Source: Megamerina dolium (Eukaryota > Arthropoda > Insecta > Diptera > Megamerinidae). From it: a DNA stretch of 64,000 nt. Positions 35,489-47,454 of the stretch are shown piece by piece. The first letter of the stretch is position 1; each line of letters starts with the position of its first letter. A model generated the notes under the pieces. That model was given only the letters and a program-made list of their open reading frames with translations. It did no database searches and was not told where the DNA came from. Position numbers and translations under genes: made by a program. The DNA lies in the NCBI GenBank assembly GCA_963854835.1, contig OY978527.1, forward strand, positions 38,259,040 through 38,323,039, in the 5' to 3' direction.

Positions 35489-35489
35489 G

Positions 35490-35863
35490 TGAAAGAAAAA
35501 CGCCTCTCTCTTTCACGTGAGTATCCCATCACAAAAATGTCATTTATGAAAATAAATTGATGACGAGAAATGGCACACATGTGGCACTCAAACAGAATTT
35601 GAATGTAGAGGATTCACTCTACAGTTCAGTCGATTTACTGTATCACGAGGGAATTTCGAGAAAATCTATTTTCATGGAACGCGGATAGTTTAAAGAAAGT
35701 ATACGATTAAGAAAAATGTATTAAATTCAAAACGAATATAACGATTTCAAATTCCAAAGTGCTACAAGGGAGGTTACGCCACGTAAAATGATCGGATTCA
35801 AATAAATCAACTAATACACAGAGCATTTTCAATGCTCTAGTATATTATGGATTTACCTACCTG
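35490..35863. other. Intergenic / dullard 3'UTR
   Basis: No coding sequence is recognised. The right part lies just downstream of the dullard stop and probably holds its 3'UTR. Confidence 0.4.
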
Positions 35864-38800
35864 CTACCATAAACGATGTAAATGTAAATTTCGTGACAAT
35901 ACCGAACGCACATCATTAGTAAAGCGTAGTGCATCTAACATTGGAAGTAATGATAATAGTGCAACATCCATTGGATCAGAGAACCAACTTTTAATTGGTA
36001 TTGCATTATTTGGAAAACAACGATATGCACCTGGTGAATTATCAATGATGAATATCTGCATAGAAAAAACAAAAATAAATAAAATGTAGATATATATACA
36101 ATCTTACTAAAGTCACTCCAATCATTTACTCACTCACCCTATTCAAATCGTTACATATAGCTGATAAATCTTTGGTATATGAACCAAAATCGGGCGTACA
36201 ATGCTGGCGATAGTAACGCCGACGCAATATATTACGACCATTGTCCAATTTATCAGCAACTGCAGCGCCATATATTTCCATACTAGCTGTGAATACGACT
36301 AGATCATACCACTGTGAAACCTATTGCCAAAAGAAGAACAAGAACACATTTTAATTTTGATCAATTATTATATATATTCATTCATTCCACCATCAGCCTC
36401 ATTAGATATACTCACCACATCCAAAAAGAAATCAACATGTGGCCGTTTATGTACAAAAAATCGTACTGGATGCCTATCGATGGTTACTTTAACTGTAAAA
36501 TCATGTGGTGTGCCTGGTTTGACAGTATTTCGCGGCATTGCATTGTGATGCGAATGAATCAGTGTCTCATCCAGATCCAAGACGAGCGTTTTACGTTGTA
36601 CAAGACTTAGCCGATGCCGTGATACCGGCGACAATGGAAATAGTTCATATTTAACTGGTTGATACTGGATAACCTAAAGAGGCTCATATCAGGGCTCATT
36701 TTGTTAACAAATTGTATGGGTATGTGTTGAGTTTTAAAGCATTTTTATATATCGTTTTTCAATTTCAATAATCTAGCTCCTACTACCATACTATATCTAT
36801 GTAGGGTAAAGTAGCGTAATATGGAACACCTCCCAATTTTCCAATACATTAATAACGTTGACTTCTAAAAGCGATTTCAGAGTTCATAATCTTCGATTTT
36901 GATTTTACTGGCAGAAATTTTATTACTGCTTGACCTAATTTACTAATAACATAGAATTAACATAGACATTATTTAATCTACTAGTGCTGGAAAGCGTTGA
37001 TATTTGGTTTGTTCACGTATTTTCCCAGTAAAAACTTGCAACGAGAGAGTGAAATCAAAATTTCGAAATACAGGGTGTTTTTTTTTAGAGTGAAAAAAAA
37101 AATACAAAACGTAATATTCTGAACTAAAAATTGACTATGACCGCCACGGCTGGCTCGAATGTGGCGTAATCTGGAAACCAAATTTTCGGTTACTTTTCAA
37201 GCAATTGGGGACTAATCTCGGCAATACTTCGCTCAATGGTGGCTTGCAATTAACCCAAAGTTCCAAAGTCCAGATGCGATAAATCGCAAAATCTTGCAAG
37301 ATAGTTCACAGGTCCATTTCGAGAGATTATGTTTCCTTCAATAAATTTATTGTTATGTTCGATGTATGGCATGTAGCGCAATCTGGCTTGAATCACATCT
37401 CTTCCACATTAATGCCACGCAATTGGAGAATCAAATAGTCAGTTGTCATTTCTCTGTAGCGATCGTCATTGTTGCCTGCCGCGTTTTTAAAGAAGTTTGG
37501 ACCAATGATTCCACCATCCCATAAACCGCAGCAAACAGTAAGTTTTTGTGGATGTAATGGTGTCTGAAACATTTCTTGTGGATTGTCTTCACTCCAAATA
37601 TGGCAATTTTGCTTGTTCACATACATATTGAGCCAAAATTGAGAAAAGTTAATGTAGATCTTATATTTGCAAGCCTTGTCAAGCGGTGTCAATCTTTCCA
37701 TGATGAAATTACAAACCTTACTGAGTACAAATGACTTTTGGGTTACCAGATTTGTTTGGTGTTTTTTTATATGCAGGTTCGAAGGTTCGGTAAGCTGCAT
37801 AAATAAAAACACGCACCAATTTTTTTTAATTTCTTATTTTTAATCTTCAATATTTTTTATCTTTCCTCAATCTTCAAAAGCACGTTTTTATAGCTTGTTA
37901 AGTTCTACGTTAATCGCATTGATAATCTCCCCTCAAATTTTTTTTTAGTGTTTTGAAATAACCAGAAATCACAAGGCGCCAGATCCCAAAAATATGATGA
38001 TTCACGAATTTCTTCGATGCCAGAAAACGCAAAATATTTACTTGTCATTTCAGCAGTGTGAGCTGGCGCATTATCATGTTGCAAAAAGTACCGGCGCATG
38101 TTGTCTTTGTTTCTGTTACCCAACAAATTTTCAAACACTTTTGGTAAGGAGTCTTCAGTATACCATTTCGCCGTTATTGTCTGACAAGTATTTAGGGGAG
38201 TAACATCTCTAATTCTTGCTTTCGTATAGTAAACCGCAATTATCACTTTCAATTCTGACCTTGGTTTAATTTCCAAGTCGTATTTGTAAAACCTAGCTTC
38301 GTCACCTGTTGCGATCATACTGAAGTTGCTAGAATCTCCGTTTTCGAATTTACTTAGAAAATATTGAGCAAAACGAACTCGAGCTTCTGTATGTGCTCTG
38401 GACGGCCCCACATAATATTGCCAAATTCCTCAATTTGCCACTGCATGTGACAGTGAACGACAACAGCACCGATGCCAACGGCAATACTGACATCAACATC
38501 AACACCGTTGCCAATAATCGCACCAATTAACATTTCCATATTACTGCTGTTACAACAACAACTCGAGCTTCTTTCTGACCATCATTTATTATTCATGGGA
38601 CCCATCGAGCAGATTTCTTTGTGTATGGTAAATCATTCCCCAATATTCGCGATACAGACGTAGCGTTCAAGTGCAATTCACTGGTTATCATTTCCTGTGT
38701 CATTCGTGGATTTTCGTCAGTTTTTTCCTTAACCAGAGCCACATTTATTTCGCCGGTCCAATATTTTGTCCTTCCTCCGCGAAGTTCGTCCTCCACGGAA

Positions 38801-39796
38801 AAATGTCTAGTCCGTAATCGTTGATATCACTTACAAATGGTCTTAAGAGAAGGTGCGCATTCGTTCCATATGCTGTTTGGAATTCACTAAAAATTTCTAT
38901 GGGCTGAAGTTGACGTCGAAATCCGTAAAGAATTGAATGTCGAATTTCTTCTGACGTTGGTGGCGGAATTTCCACCAACTTTTCGTGAGTAATTTTACGT
39001 TTTCTCATCTCCATTGTTATCGATTTTTTTGAAATTTAGAATGAAATATCGTTAGATTACTACAAAACGTGTACCATCTCTCGTTGCAAATTTTTCGAGT
39101 ACATGAACACTTTCCAGTAAAAACTAGTAATAATGTTTATGGAACGAAGCTATTGTTTAAATAGTGAGGACTATTCAAAGTATGTTTCTAATACTTTCCA
39201 CCTTTCGTATTTTCTTTTTGAGTTATTGTTTTTATAATTAATATTTATATTTCCACGTTGATTTATTTTTTTAGTATCATGGAATTTAAAAAAATGGTGA
39301 TCCATATTTGTCAGCCTTACCTTACCGCAAATAAATAGTGCGAATTTAATTGACACACATATTAGGGTACATTTACATCTTATCGTTGGTGCTTATCAGT
39401 TCGAAAATCCATAACAACTGCATAACTTATAGATAGGAATATGAATATTATAATTAAAAAAAAATATATGAATATACATAGCATTCACTGCGCCATTCAT
39501 ATTAGACGATGTGCTATCAAATGTAAAAATTTAGTCGGTAGTTTAGGTAGCTTGAAATCCAACATTCCCATAAAAATGCTTTAAAAACTACAAGGATTTT
39601 CGAATTTTCGATTTTTAAAAAATTTGCATACACACATTAGTAGATGACAAATATACGTAATTGTGTACATACATACATATATTACAACAATACTTACAGC
39701 ACGCACTTGGCGATTGAACATAAAACAAATGCACGTCCATATTTTCGAGAGGAGGACCAATAATGCGCGGAATTTCATTTGAAGCAGAGAAAACAT
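35864..39796 (-). CDS. Dd: Dullard / CTD nuclear envelope phosphatase (4 exons)
   Basis: HAD-type Ser/Thr phosphatase of the endoplasmic reticulum and nuclear envelope. Its family dephosphorylates lipin and damps BMP signalling. Exons 39796-39698, 36673-36416, 36320-36138 and 36055-35864 join in phase to 243 aa, matching the family length (about 244). The N-terminus ([19 protein letters not shown]) is a hydrophobic membrane segment. The catalytic DLDET is at 66-70, and the later HAD motif [11 protein letters not shown] begins exon 3. [19 protein letters not shown] and the ending NLHLHRLW are diagnostic. Intron 1 is about 3 kb and carries a nested mariner. The coding frame is undamaged. Confidence 0.95.
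37071..37815 (-). mobile_element. Tc1/mariner element (VNKQN-type) nested in the mariner
   Basis: Minus-strand frames read [38 protein letters not shown] and [13 protein letters not shown] (37,812-37,393). Then come [16 protein letters not shown] and CDLSHLDF, and [12 protein letters not shown] near 37,150. This is the order of a Tc1-like transposase. The end CAGGGTGTTTTTTTTT at 37,071 is terminal-repeat-like. It is 5' truncated and frameshifted. Confidence 0.65.
38389..38572 (-). mobile_element. Short CAA-tailed retroposon insert with 11-bp target-site duplication
   Basis: CTCGAGCTTCT occurs at 38,378-38,388 and again at 38,562-38,572. Removing one copy plus the intervening 173 bp restores the continuous mariner reading [13 protein letters not shown]. 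The insert ends gctgttacaacaacaa next to the right duplication, so its tail is (CAA)n on the + strand. There is no coding capacity. Confidence 0.7.
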
Positions 39797-40890
39797 TGGT
39801 AAGAACTGCTTCTTACCAATGGCACAGTAATGGCATCAACGATAACGAACAATAGCGGATGACAATTGACACAATGGCGACGAGACACTGATATGTGATA
39901 AAAATAATGTTTTGTTTATACTTTTCTTCTTCAGTATTAATTTGAAACTACTGTGACAACAGGAGGAACTTGAATAGTAACGAATTAACTTCTAATGTTC
40001 ACTCACAATAATATACACTTGCTATGTAATTGTTATACACGCATACACGCAGGAGCAGGAGTAGGAGAAGCAGCAACAGCAGCAGTAACTTTACATCCGC
40101 AAAATCAATACACAAATTACAAATTAATTAAATGCTGCAACCGTTGTATTTGTTGTTATAGTTGTGTTATACAATTTTACAACTCTATGTTTATTTTGTC
40201 TTTATGTACCTTTATGTATTCTATAATTAAAAAACAAGATATGAAACACACAAGGATCAAATTATTTTTCAATTAGAATTTGCTAATTCTTTTTTGCATT
40301 TTTATTTTTCAACTATTATTGCTATTTGGGAATATCTCCGCTTTTTGTATAATATACGCACGGAAAAGAAAAATCGAAATATGCAAACACACACACACAC
40401 ACACGGACACACTTCGCTCACATTTGTGCAAATATTCAAAGGCTGAGTGAGAAAGAAATAACGAATGCAAATTCAGTGATGGCCATACAGAAATAATACA
40501 AAAATTTACAACTTGCACGCGTTGGTTATTCTAAATTGGGTGTTTATTTTATGCTCAACGTAACCAAATTGCTGAAGTTTTATCAGATTATTTACTGCTT
40601 TAAATTAATTCATCAATACAAATCAAAATAGCGGAAGGTTTTTTTATTTCCTAGATAATAAATATCAAATATGCCATCACTGACATGATTATCGTAAGTA
40701 GTGTGACCAGATTGTTAAATATTTTTCAACAAACATAGAGCTGTACGTAGTTTTTAAGTGATTTTCGTTTGCGTAGAAATTACATATTACAATTTTTACT
40801 TATTTCTCACTGGAAATACTTCCGTATATATCAAATAAAAAAGTAAGAGGGGAAACTTATAGTTGTTTGTCCCCACTATAAAAATAAAAA
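39797..40890. other. Dullard upstream region
   Basis: Probable 5'UTR and promoter of dullard (minus strand), followed by AT-rich DNA. An (AC)n tract lies at about 40,388-40,404 and an AGCAGC-rich patch near 40,065. No gene is recognised. Confidence 0.4.
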
Positions 40891-40894
40891 ATAA

Positions 40895-41247
40895 ATATGT
40901 GGCACTTAAAGCCCCAAAGGGCTCATTGGCCGAGCTTCTCTTCTATTACTGTTGTGCGTCTTAAATTTTGGACAGTATTAGAATGGACCTACTTATTTTA
41001 GCCGGTTCCGAACGGCAGAACACTTGTGACATCACTTTTTCTGAGCTTTGTCACAGAGTTCTTTTTAGAAGCTTTTTCATGGCAAGTTGTTACTGTCGGA
41101 AGAATTGCCAATTGCTTGCCGACAGGTGGGTACCATTCGAAAGAAAAATCTTTTTGATATAAAATTTGTTATGCATCAGCCGGGTATTGAACCACGACCT
41201 ACAGATCAGAAGGCGAACACACTAACCACTGAGCTACGGAACCCACA
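40895..41247 (-). repeat. tRNA-derived SINE, copy 2 (near full length)
   Basis: Very similar to copy 1 over its whole length without the A-box duplication. On the minus strand the head has A box TAGCTCAGTGG and B box GGTTCAATACCC. The tail side is GTGCCACATATTTATTTTTT on the minus strand. Confidence 0.8.
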
Positions 41248-41344
41248 ATAATAATGTTTATAAATCTATAATAATGTTTATAAATTTGTTCAGGCACTAT
41301 TTCTACTAGCAGAAAATATTTGTAGTGTGATGTGGCAATTTTTA

Positions 41345-41530
41345 AGCTGGAACGACCAGGGTATGCTCCGGGTCTAAGACCCGATTATCATGGGAACCAT
41401 GCGCACCTTGCCTTTTTGTACTTGAACCTTGAGCTTAATGACCCGAGCACAGACATTAACAACAACAACGACGCTAGTTTTTTCACACCTTAGATGGAGT
41501 TCGCATGCTGTTACAACAACAACAACTAGC
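41345..41530 (+). repeat. AAC-tailed repeat, possibly retroposed
   Basis: Contains two AAC tracts, aacaacaacaacg near 41,460 and ttacaacaacaacaac near 41,511. The pre-tail gctgttacaacaac is like the insert at 38,389-38,572. Boundaries are uncertain. Confidence 0.35.
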
Positions 41531-41825
41531 AGAAAATAGTAAAATAGAAACAAAAACACCTGATTAACTGCCAAATTGGCAAAAATGATTTAAATCTATA
41601 TTTAGCGCGTTTATATTCATAAAAGTTCAAGCACATTTTAATATCAGCGAATTAATTGTAGATATTGGCCCGTAGTCATAGTATAAGAATTGATCATCTT
41701 AAAATTAGTATCGACTTTTTTGAACTACTTCCCATATAAAAATATCAGCTGATATTCAATTTCAGATGATGTTTATTTTCATTATAGACTACAGACAATT
41801 GTGTACATTTATTTATTTCGTTCGT

Positions 41826-41985
41826 TATGGTTGTTGTTGCAGCAAGAGTAGGGAAACCCTTTAGTTTTGTTGCCGTACAAAGCATTTTCGTATTCTGCCG
41901 ATATGAATGAACCTTAGCCGAACACGTGGTCGAGTACTTTCGGGAAAGTAGACCCGTCCATTCTTGGGTTCTTCGTTCGCGTAAT
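41826..41985 (-). repeat. CAA-tailed dispersed repeat, minus-strand copy
   Basis: The reverse complement runs from CCCAAGAATGGACGGGTCTA through CTCGACCACGTG and CAGAATACGAAAATGCTTTG to CTTGCTGCAACAACAACC. It is full length relative to the 28,995 copy. Confidence 0.65.
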
Positions 41986-41989
41986 GTGT

Positions 41990-43870
41990 AATTTCAAAAC
42001 TAAACTAAACCAATTCAAGCTTTTTATGTAAAACATCTGTTTTTTGGTTATTACTTTTCTGTTAGTCTACTCTTCATTTTTTGCCATTTTTAGAGAGTGT
42101 ATTTCTGAGTAGCTTTTAACGCTCTTTATAGAAGCGTGCATCCTTATACTATAAAACACATCTATATTTTTACCAATATTCATTCTGGCAAAATTATTCG
42201 ACTGCTGTTGCAAGGCTTTTTGTTGTGTAGCAACTGATATTGACGGATGCCAGTAAATATAATTTCCTATCAATTTACTCTTAGACGACCAATATGGCCA
42301 ATTAAGAAGCTCAAATACAGGCAGCTACTATTTCGAGTATATTTGTGAAAAAAAAAAATCTAAAAAAGCTCTTGGTCACACCGGCGGAAACTATGTACAT
42401 TGTAATGGCGCAAATCAAATTGCTAACATATAGATTTGCTGGGAGACTTAATATATTTCACATAAATGTTGAAAGAACTATTATAAACCGTAATTAACAT
42501 ATATCCGTTTCATGAGCTCTAGCCTAAGTTTTTGTGTAATAATTACATACTATCAGATATACTGGCGCACGTTTAACAATAGCACACGACGAATAACTAG
42601 TAGCAACAGCAAAGAACTTTTGACAATTTGAAGATATATGACGTAAAGACAACAAAAGTGCCGCCATTCAATTATGTAAAGCAAAAATTATTTAAGACCT
42701 ATTGGACAAAAGCCAAAAGCAAAAGCGTTAAACACTTGGTGCAAATAAAACACAACACTAGTAGCCTTTATACTCCTTTTCTGTTTTGTTAAAAAAAAAA
42801 AAAACGCGAGATAAAGCCGTACATCACACTATATAATTCGAACATCTTTGCTATTTATCTCATCACAGTTGTCAATTAACCGCCAAATATTTGCAAGATT
42901 TATGGGGAAGCTTTACTACATTATTCACTTTGTTTCTTATTCTTGCCGTTAACGATCGATCACACGCTAGCACTGGTTGCTGTGAACGAAGCGGCACTTC
43001 GTTGATTTTTTCTATTCATTTTTCTATTTTAATACATTTTCTTTTGTTCTCCATATACATACTAACTTTATGTATTTTAACTATTGTAGATTAACATTTT
43101 GGAAATACACTCAATTTAGTTTTTGTTGTCATGTGTTTGCACTTTCAATAAAAAATTTATTCGTTTGTGAATGATTAATTGCAATCAATTTGTTTCTGGT
43201 TTATTTAGTTTAAACTGTGAACTTTATTCTGACTTCGTGTCATTAGATGAGTTTTAACCGAAAACTGATCTATTTTTTCTGTATTAATTTTTTATCATTT
43301 ATGTACATTGACAACTACGGCAACGACATTATAAGGACTGAAGTTGGTCACAATTTACGGTTATGCAAAGTTGCATTTGGGTTATAACCTTAAAAATTTT
43401 GAATGCCGTTTAAAACAACGTTTATTTATTTACTAGAATAAATAAAAATCATTTAATAATCAATAAAATATTTTTTTCTTTTGGAATTAATTAATTTAGA
43501 ATACTAAATCGTATTATATAGAAATATTTATTTATTTTTGTTTAAGTAGTTGGCAATATGCTGTTTGATTCATTGAATTGCTGGTGGCACGGCGAATTAA
43601 ATTGGCACAGCAATTTTGCGGTCTACTTCGTAAACTATAGCATCGTCATTGGTTTTCAGAAATTTGTACGAAATGTATATTTCGGTATTTAAATAATTGA
43701 AAAAACATATAGGTAGTGCATTCAACTGTGTTATATGTTTACAATGTTGTAAACTGAGCATATGATTTAATTAATTGATCATATTATTTTAGGGCTGGAC
43801 GCAAGCAAAAACAAGGCGAATTTCTTGTATATCGAACAAGAAGCCGCTTGGTACACATTGTGAAAGCATA
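41990..43870. other. Intergenic DNA upstream of SS18
   Basis: AT-rich, with no conserved coding sequence on either strand. The SS18 promoter should lie toward its right end. Confidence 0.45.
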
Positions 43871-43877
43871 TACTTAG

Positions 43878-43948
43878 GTATCGTGTTTTTCTACCCGATT
43901 ATAAATATATATCTGTAAATCAAAGAAGCAATTTTTTGTGCATTTCAG
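43878..43948 (+). other. Candidate 5'UTR intron of SS18
   Basis: Donor TTAG|GTATCG at 43,878 and acceptor tgcatttcag ending 43,948 would define a 71-bp intron, a typical fly size, in the leader before the SS18 start. This rests only on splice consensus. Confidence 0.35.
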
Positions 43949-44065
43949 TAGTGGTTAAGGAGGAGTTGGACATATTTTTTCTTTTGCCGTTGTTTAAAAA
44001 CCGCTAAAATTGTGGAAAAACAGGAGAAAACCCCAAAGCGGAAGAAGAAGGCTGCAGCCAGTAAA

Positions 44066-46671
44066 ATGTCTGCAGTTTATTCGCCGCAACCCCCGCAGCA
44101 GCAGGGTGGACCACCTGGTGGTGTACTCCAGCCGCCGCAAGCACAAACGCCGACATCGATGCAGCAGCAGCAACCACCCGGTATTGGTGTCGGCGGCCCC
44201 AACATGGGTATGGTAGGACCGGGCGGTAGTGGCGGACCACCGGGTGGTGTACCTGTTGGACCGGGTGGACCAATGCAGCGTGGTCCACCAGGTGGTATGG
44301 TGCCAGGACCAGGTTCCGGTGGAATGTTGAGTGGTGGTATTCCACCGCCACCGTCTCAACGCGTCGGTGGTGGTATGCCACCTTCGCCGAGTCCTACACA
44401 CATACAAAAAATCCTGGACGAAAATTGCAGCATTATACAAACAATTCAAGATTTTCAAAATTTGGGCAAAGGCCAAGAATGTATGACGTATCATATAGCA
44501 CTGCATCGTAACCTCGTCTACTTGGCACAGTTGGCTGATCCAACAATGAATATTGCACAAATATTACCGGTGAGTTGTTGAACTATACTAAGACTGAGGC
44601 GATTTATCCAAATAAATAAATAAATAAGCTATTGGTTGGTGAGCAAAGTATAATGCACGTTGTTTTGTTACAGCATCCACATGTTTTGCAAGCACAGGCA
44701 GCTCAACAGAGTAATCAACCCCATGGCATGATTGGTGGCCCTCCACCACCACAACAACAAGGCGTTTCTGCCGCAATCGGTAATCAACCACAACTTGGTG
44801 GGCCTGTTGGAATACCTCCATTGTCCCATGGTGATGGCAGCGGCCAACCTCTAAATGCAGGCGGTCAAATGCCGTATGGGGGCCAGCCACCAACCTCACA
44901 TCCTGGTATGCCGCCAAATTCACAACAATCTCAACAGGGACAACAGAATTCACAGGCCGTTGTTGGGGGTCAAGCCCAACAGCAGCAAGCACAGCAACAA
45001 CAAGGGCCATATCGTGGCGCCGCTCAACCATCAGCACCATCACAACCACCGGGTGCAGGCCAGCAACCACCTGTGTCCAATGCTGGTCCTAGTAAGTGTA
45101 AAGTACCCAAATTTAGCTATTTCATATCTCTCCAGCTCCTTATATACCTTATATTTATATTGCGTAAATTTATGCTCATATTTACAGATCAACAGCGGCC
45201 GAATAGTGGGCCACCTGGACCTCCACAAGCTGGTCAGAATCCACAGCAACAGCCGCAACAACAGCCGCCGAATCAGCAACAGCCACAACAGCAACAAGTA
45301 CCGCCACCACAATCACAATATCGTGGAAGCTATCAGCAGCAGCAACAACATGCTCATTATCCTGGTTATCCCCCTCAATCGCAGCCATCGTATCAACCAC
45401 AAGGCGGATATGCGTATGGGCCCCCTGCCCAAGGCTATGGCCCGCCACCGCCCAATGCACAAGCTAGTTATCATCATGCTGGTCTACCGCCCGCCACTTC
45501 CGCAGGTGGACCACCACCGGGACAGCATTCATATCCCAATGCAGGCAGTCAGCAAGGACCACCAGGTGCTTATCCACCACCACCACCACCACCCAATCAA
45601 CAAGTTCCGCCTGGGCAACAACCTCCACCTTCACAGCTCTATGGTCCACCTGGTGGGGGTCAGGCTGCACCACCACCACCCAATCAGTATGGGCCGCCAC
45701 AAAACACTGGCAGTGGTCCTCCACCGCCAATGAGCTACGGCGGCTATGGAGCACCGCCCCCAAACACGTACGGTCAAGCTGGTAATGCACCGCCTGGAGG
45801 TTATGGACCACCACCACCAAACACTGGTGCACAATCAGCATATCCGCCACAGCCTCCCTATCAACAAGCAGGTGCTGCCCAGGGTGGATACGCTGGACAG
45901 CCGCCGCCGCAACAGGCACAAAACACACAGCAAACGCCTGTTCCATGTAGTAGTGGTTCGTCGTCAAGTGGAGTCTATAGTTCCTCGCCAAATGCTGGTC
46001 CAACACCACCACCTCCTCCAACTAACCAGCAAGCAGCGAATGTCACAAATCCAAACGGGCCAAATATGCCGCCGACAAGTGTGGCGCCCACACCGCCACC
46101 ATCGTCGGTCAATGCAAATGCCGCAGCTGTTGTAGGTGGCCCCAATCAACAAACGCAGCCATCGCAACAGCAGCAACCGCCCCAACAAGCGCAGTATGCA
46201 CCACAACAATCCCCGTCCTCAAGTGGACCACCACCGTCACATAGCGGTGCTCAACAACAGCAACAGCCAACGTACTCAACACCACCCACAGCCACTGGTG
46301 GTCCTTCTCCATATGGTGCCCCACCACAACAGCAGCCACCAAGCGGAGGTCCACCCACAGGACCGCCAAACACAACGGCACCGCCACCGAATGGCACTCC
46401 CCCCATGCCCAATCAATATCAACCACCACCGGGTTCACAACCATACGGTGGACCGCCACCACAGCCATACGGCCCACCACCTCCAGGTGGCTATGCAGGA
46501 CATGGTTACCATCAACCCCAAGGTGGCTACGGTGCTATGCCACAAGGACAGTATCCTCCATCACAAGGTTACCAGGGCTACAGGCCAACAGGGCAGATGC
46601 CTCCGCCGGGTGCACCACAAGGACCACCCAGTGGCGCCTATTCGTACTACAGTAATCAGCCACCACAGTAA
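44066..46671 (+). CDS. SS18: SS18 / SYT homologue, BAF (BAP) chromatin-remodelling subunit (3 exons)
   Basis: SS18 proteins are subunits of the SWI/SNF (BAF/BAP) nucleosome remodeller and act as transcriptional coactivators in the nucleus. Exons 44066-44569, 44674-45091 and 45188-46671 join in phase to 801 aa. The SSXT (SNH) domain, SPTHIQKILDENCSIIQTIQ and CMTYHIALHRNLVYLAQLAD, is at about 107-160 and spans the end of exon 1. The rest is a Q/P/G/Y-rich region with repeated YGPPP and GGYG motifs, comparable to the QPGY domain of human SS18 but much longer (human about 418 aa). The start ATG at 44,066 is the first in frame. Intron 2 is 96 nt and open in frame, so its retention would add 32 residues. 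D. melanogaster CG10555 is the likely orthologue. Confidence 0.9.
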
Positions 46672-47454
46672 GGTGCCAGACAGATAAATCTAGACAACTA
46701 AGTGCGAAAGCTGTTCATCATTGATTCATATTCTATTTTTATGGTTATTATATTTCGCATCGCTCCTCCAATTTTGTATTAATTAAGCTTAAAATTAAAT
46801 TAGTGCCCTCTAAAAATGCTGATAGACGGTAAAACAAATCACATGGTTGCTTAAACGATTCGAAAATGTCACTTTCGTCGGAGAAATGTCACCAAGATGC
46901 ACAATACGAACTATTGTCAACTTCTCCACCCAAAAGCCATGAAAGACGAAAAGGGAAGTTGTATTGCAGTACGTTACAAGACAACGAGATATTGTACCGT
47001 GGGTGTTTACATGAGATTTGTATTACCGTCTAACAGCACCATAATATGTACTCCTTAAATAAGCACAAAGATAATGAACGGGAAAGTAGTGTTTAAAATC
47101 TTAATTAGAATTTGAGAATCTAATGAAACCGAATCATTATTTTTTTGAATTCGAGAATTAAACTAATGATAGATTCAAATCATTACGTTTGCAGCGAATG
47201 CTGAATTACTGAATTTTAAGTCCTCATCATTAATTGGAAATGATTTAAATCTGCGTTAATCGGCGCTGGCTTTTTAAGTAAATACCATAATATTTGATGA
47301 AATTGTGTAGAATTCAGAATTAAAGTTATACTTATATTATGTATGAATTAATAATACATACTTAAATAAATATTCAAAACAGAGTTCTGTACGTTCTTTA
47401 ATAAACTTGTATGTTCTACATAAATAGTGACTAATTTTTTAGAGCAGATTAATT
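46672..47454. other. Convergent 3'UTRs of SS18 and PIG-T
   Basis: The two genes end tail to tail 783 bp apart. No open frame is recognised; the sequence is taken as 3'UTRs and spacer. Confidence 0.5.

Larger units (their letters stand above)
37008..39112 (-). mobile_element. Mariner transposon in dullard intron 1, broken by two insertions
   Basis: Outer ends are imperfect inverted repeats: gttcacgta...ttgcaacgagag at 37,011-37,047 and its complement at 39,077-39,108. Minus-strand transposase pieces start [20 protein letters not shown] at 39,014, continue to KSARWVP (stop near 38,596) and resume at 38,411. They keep [21 protein letters not shown] and [11 protein letters not shown]. The last two Asp are 34 residues apart (DD34D). 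Frames shift between pieces. A CAA-tailed insert splits it at 38,389-38,572, and a second Tc1-like element replaces part of the 3' end at about 37,071-37,815. Confidence 0.8.

Noticed and set aside
44588..46480. Long minus-strand and alternative-frame open frames opposite SS18
   Set aside because: They are shadows of the CAG/CCA-rich SS18 exons. The SSXT domain, splice phase and codon pattern support only the + frame.
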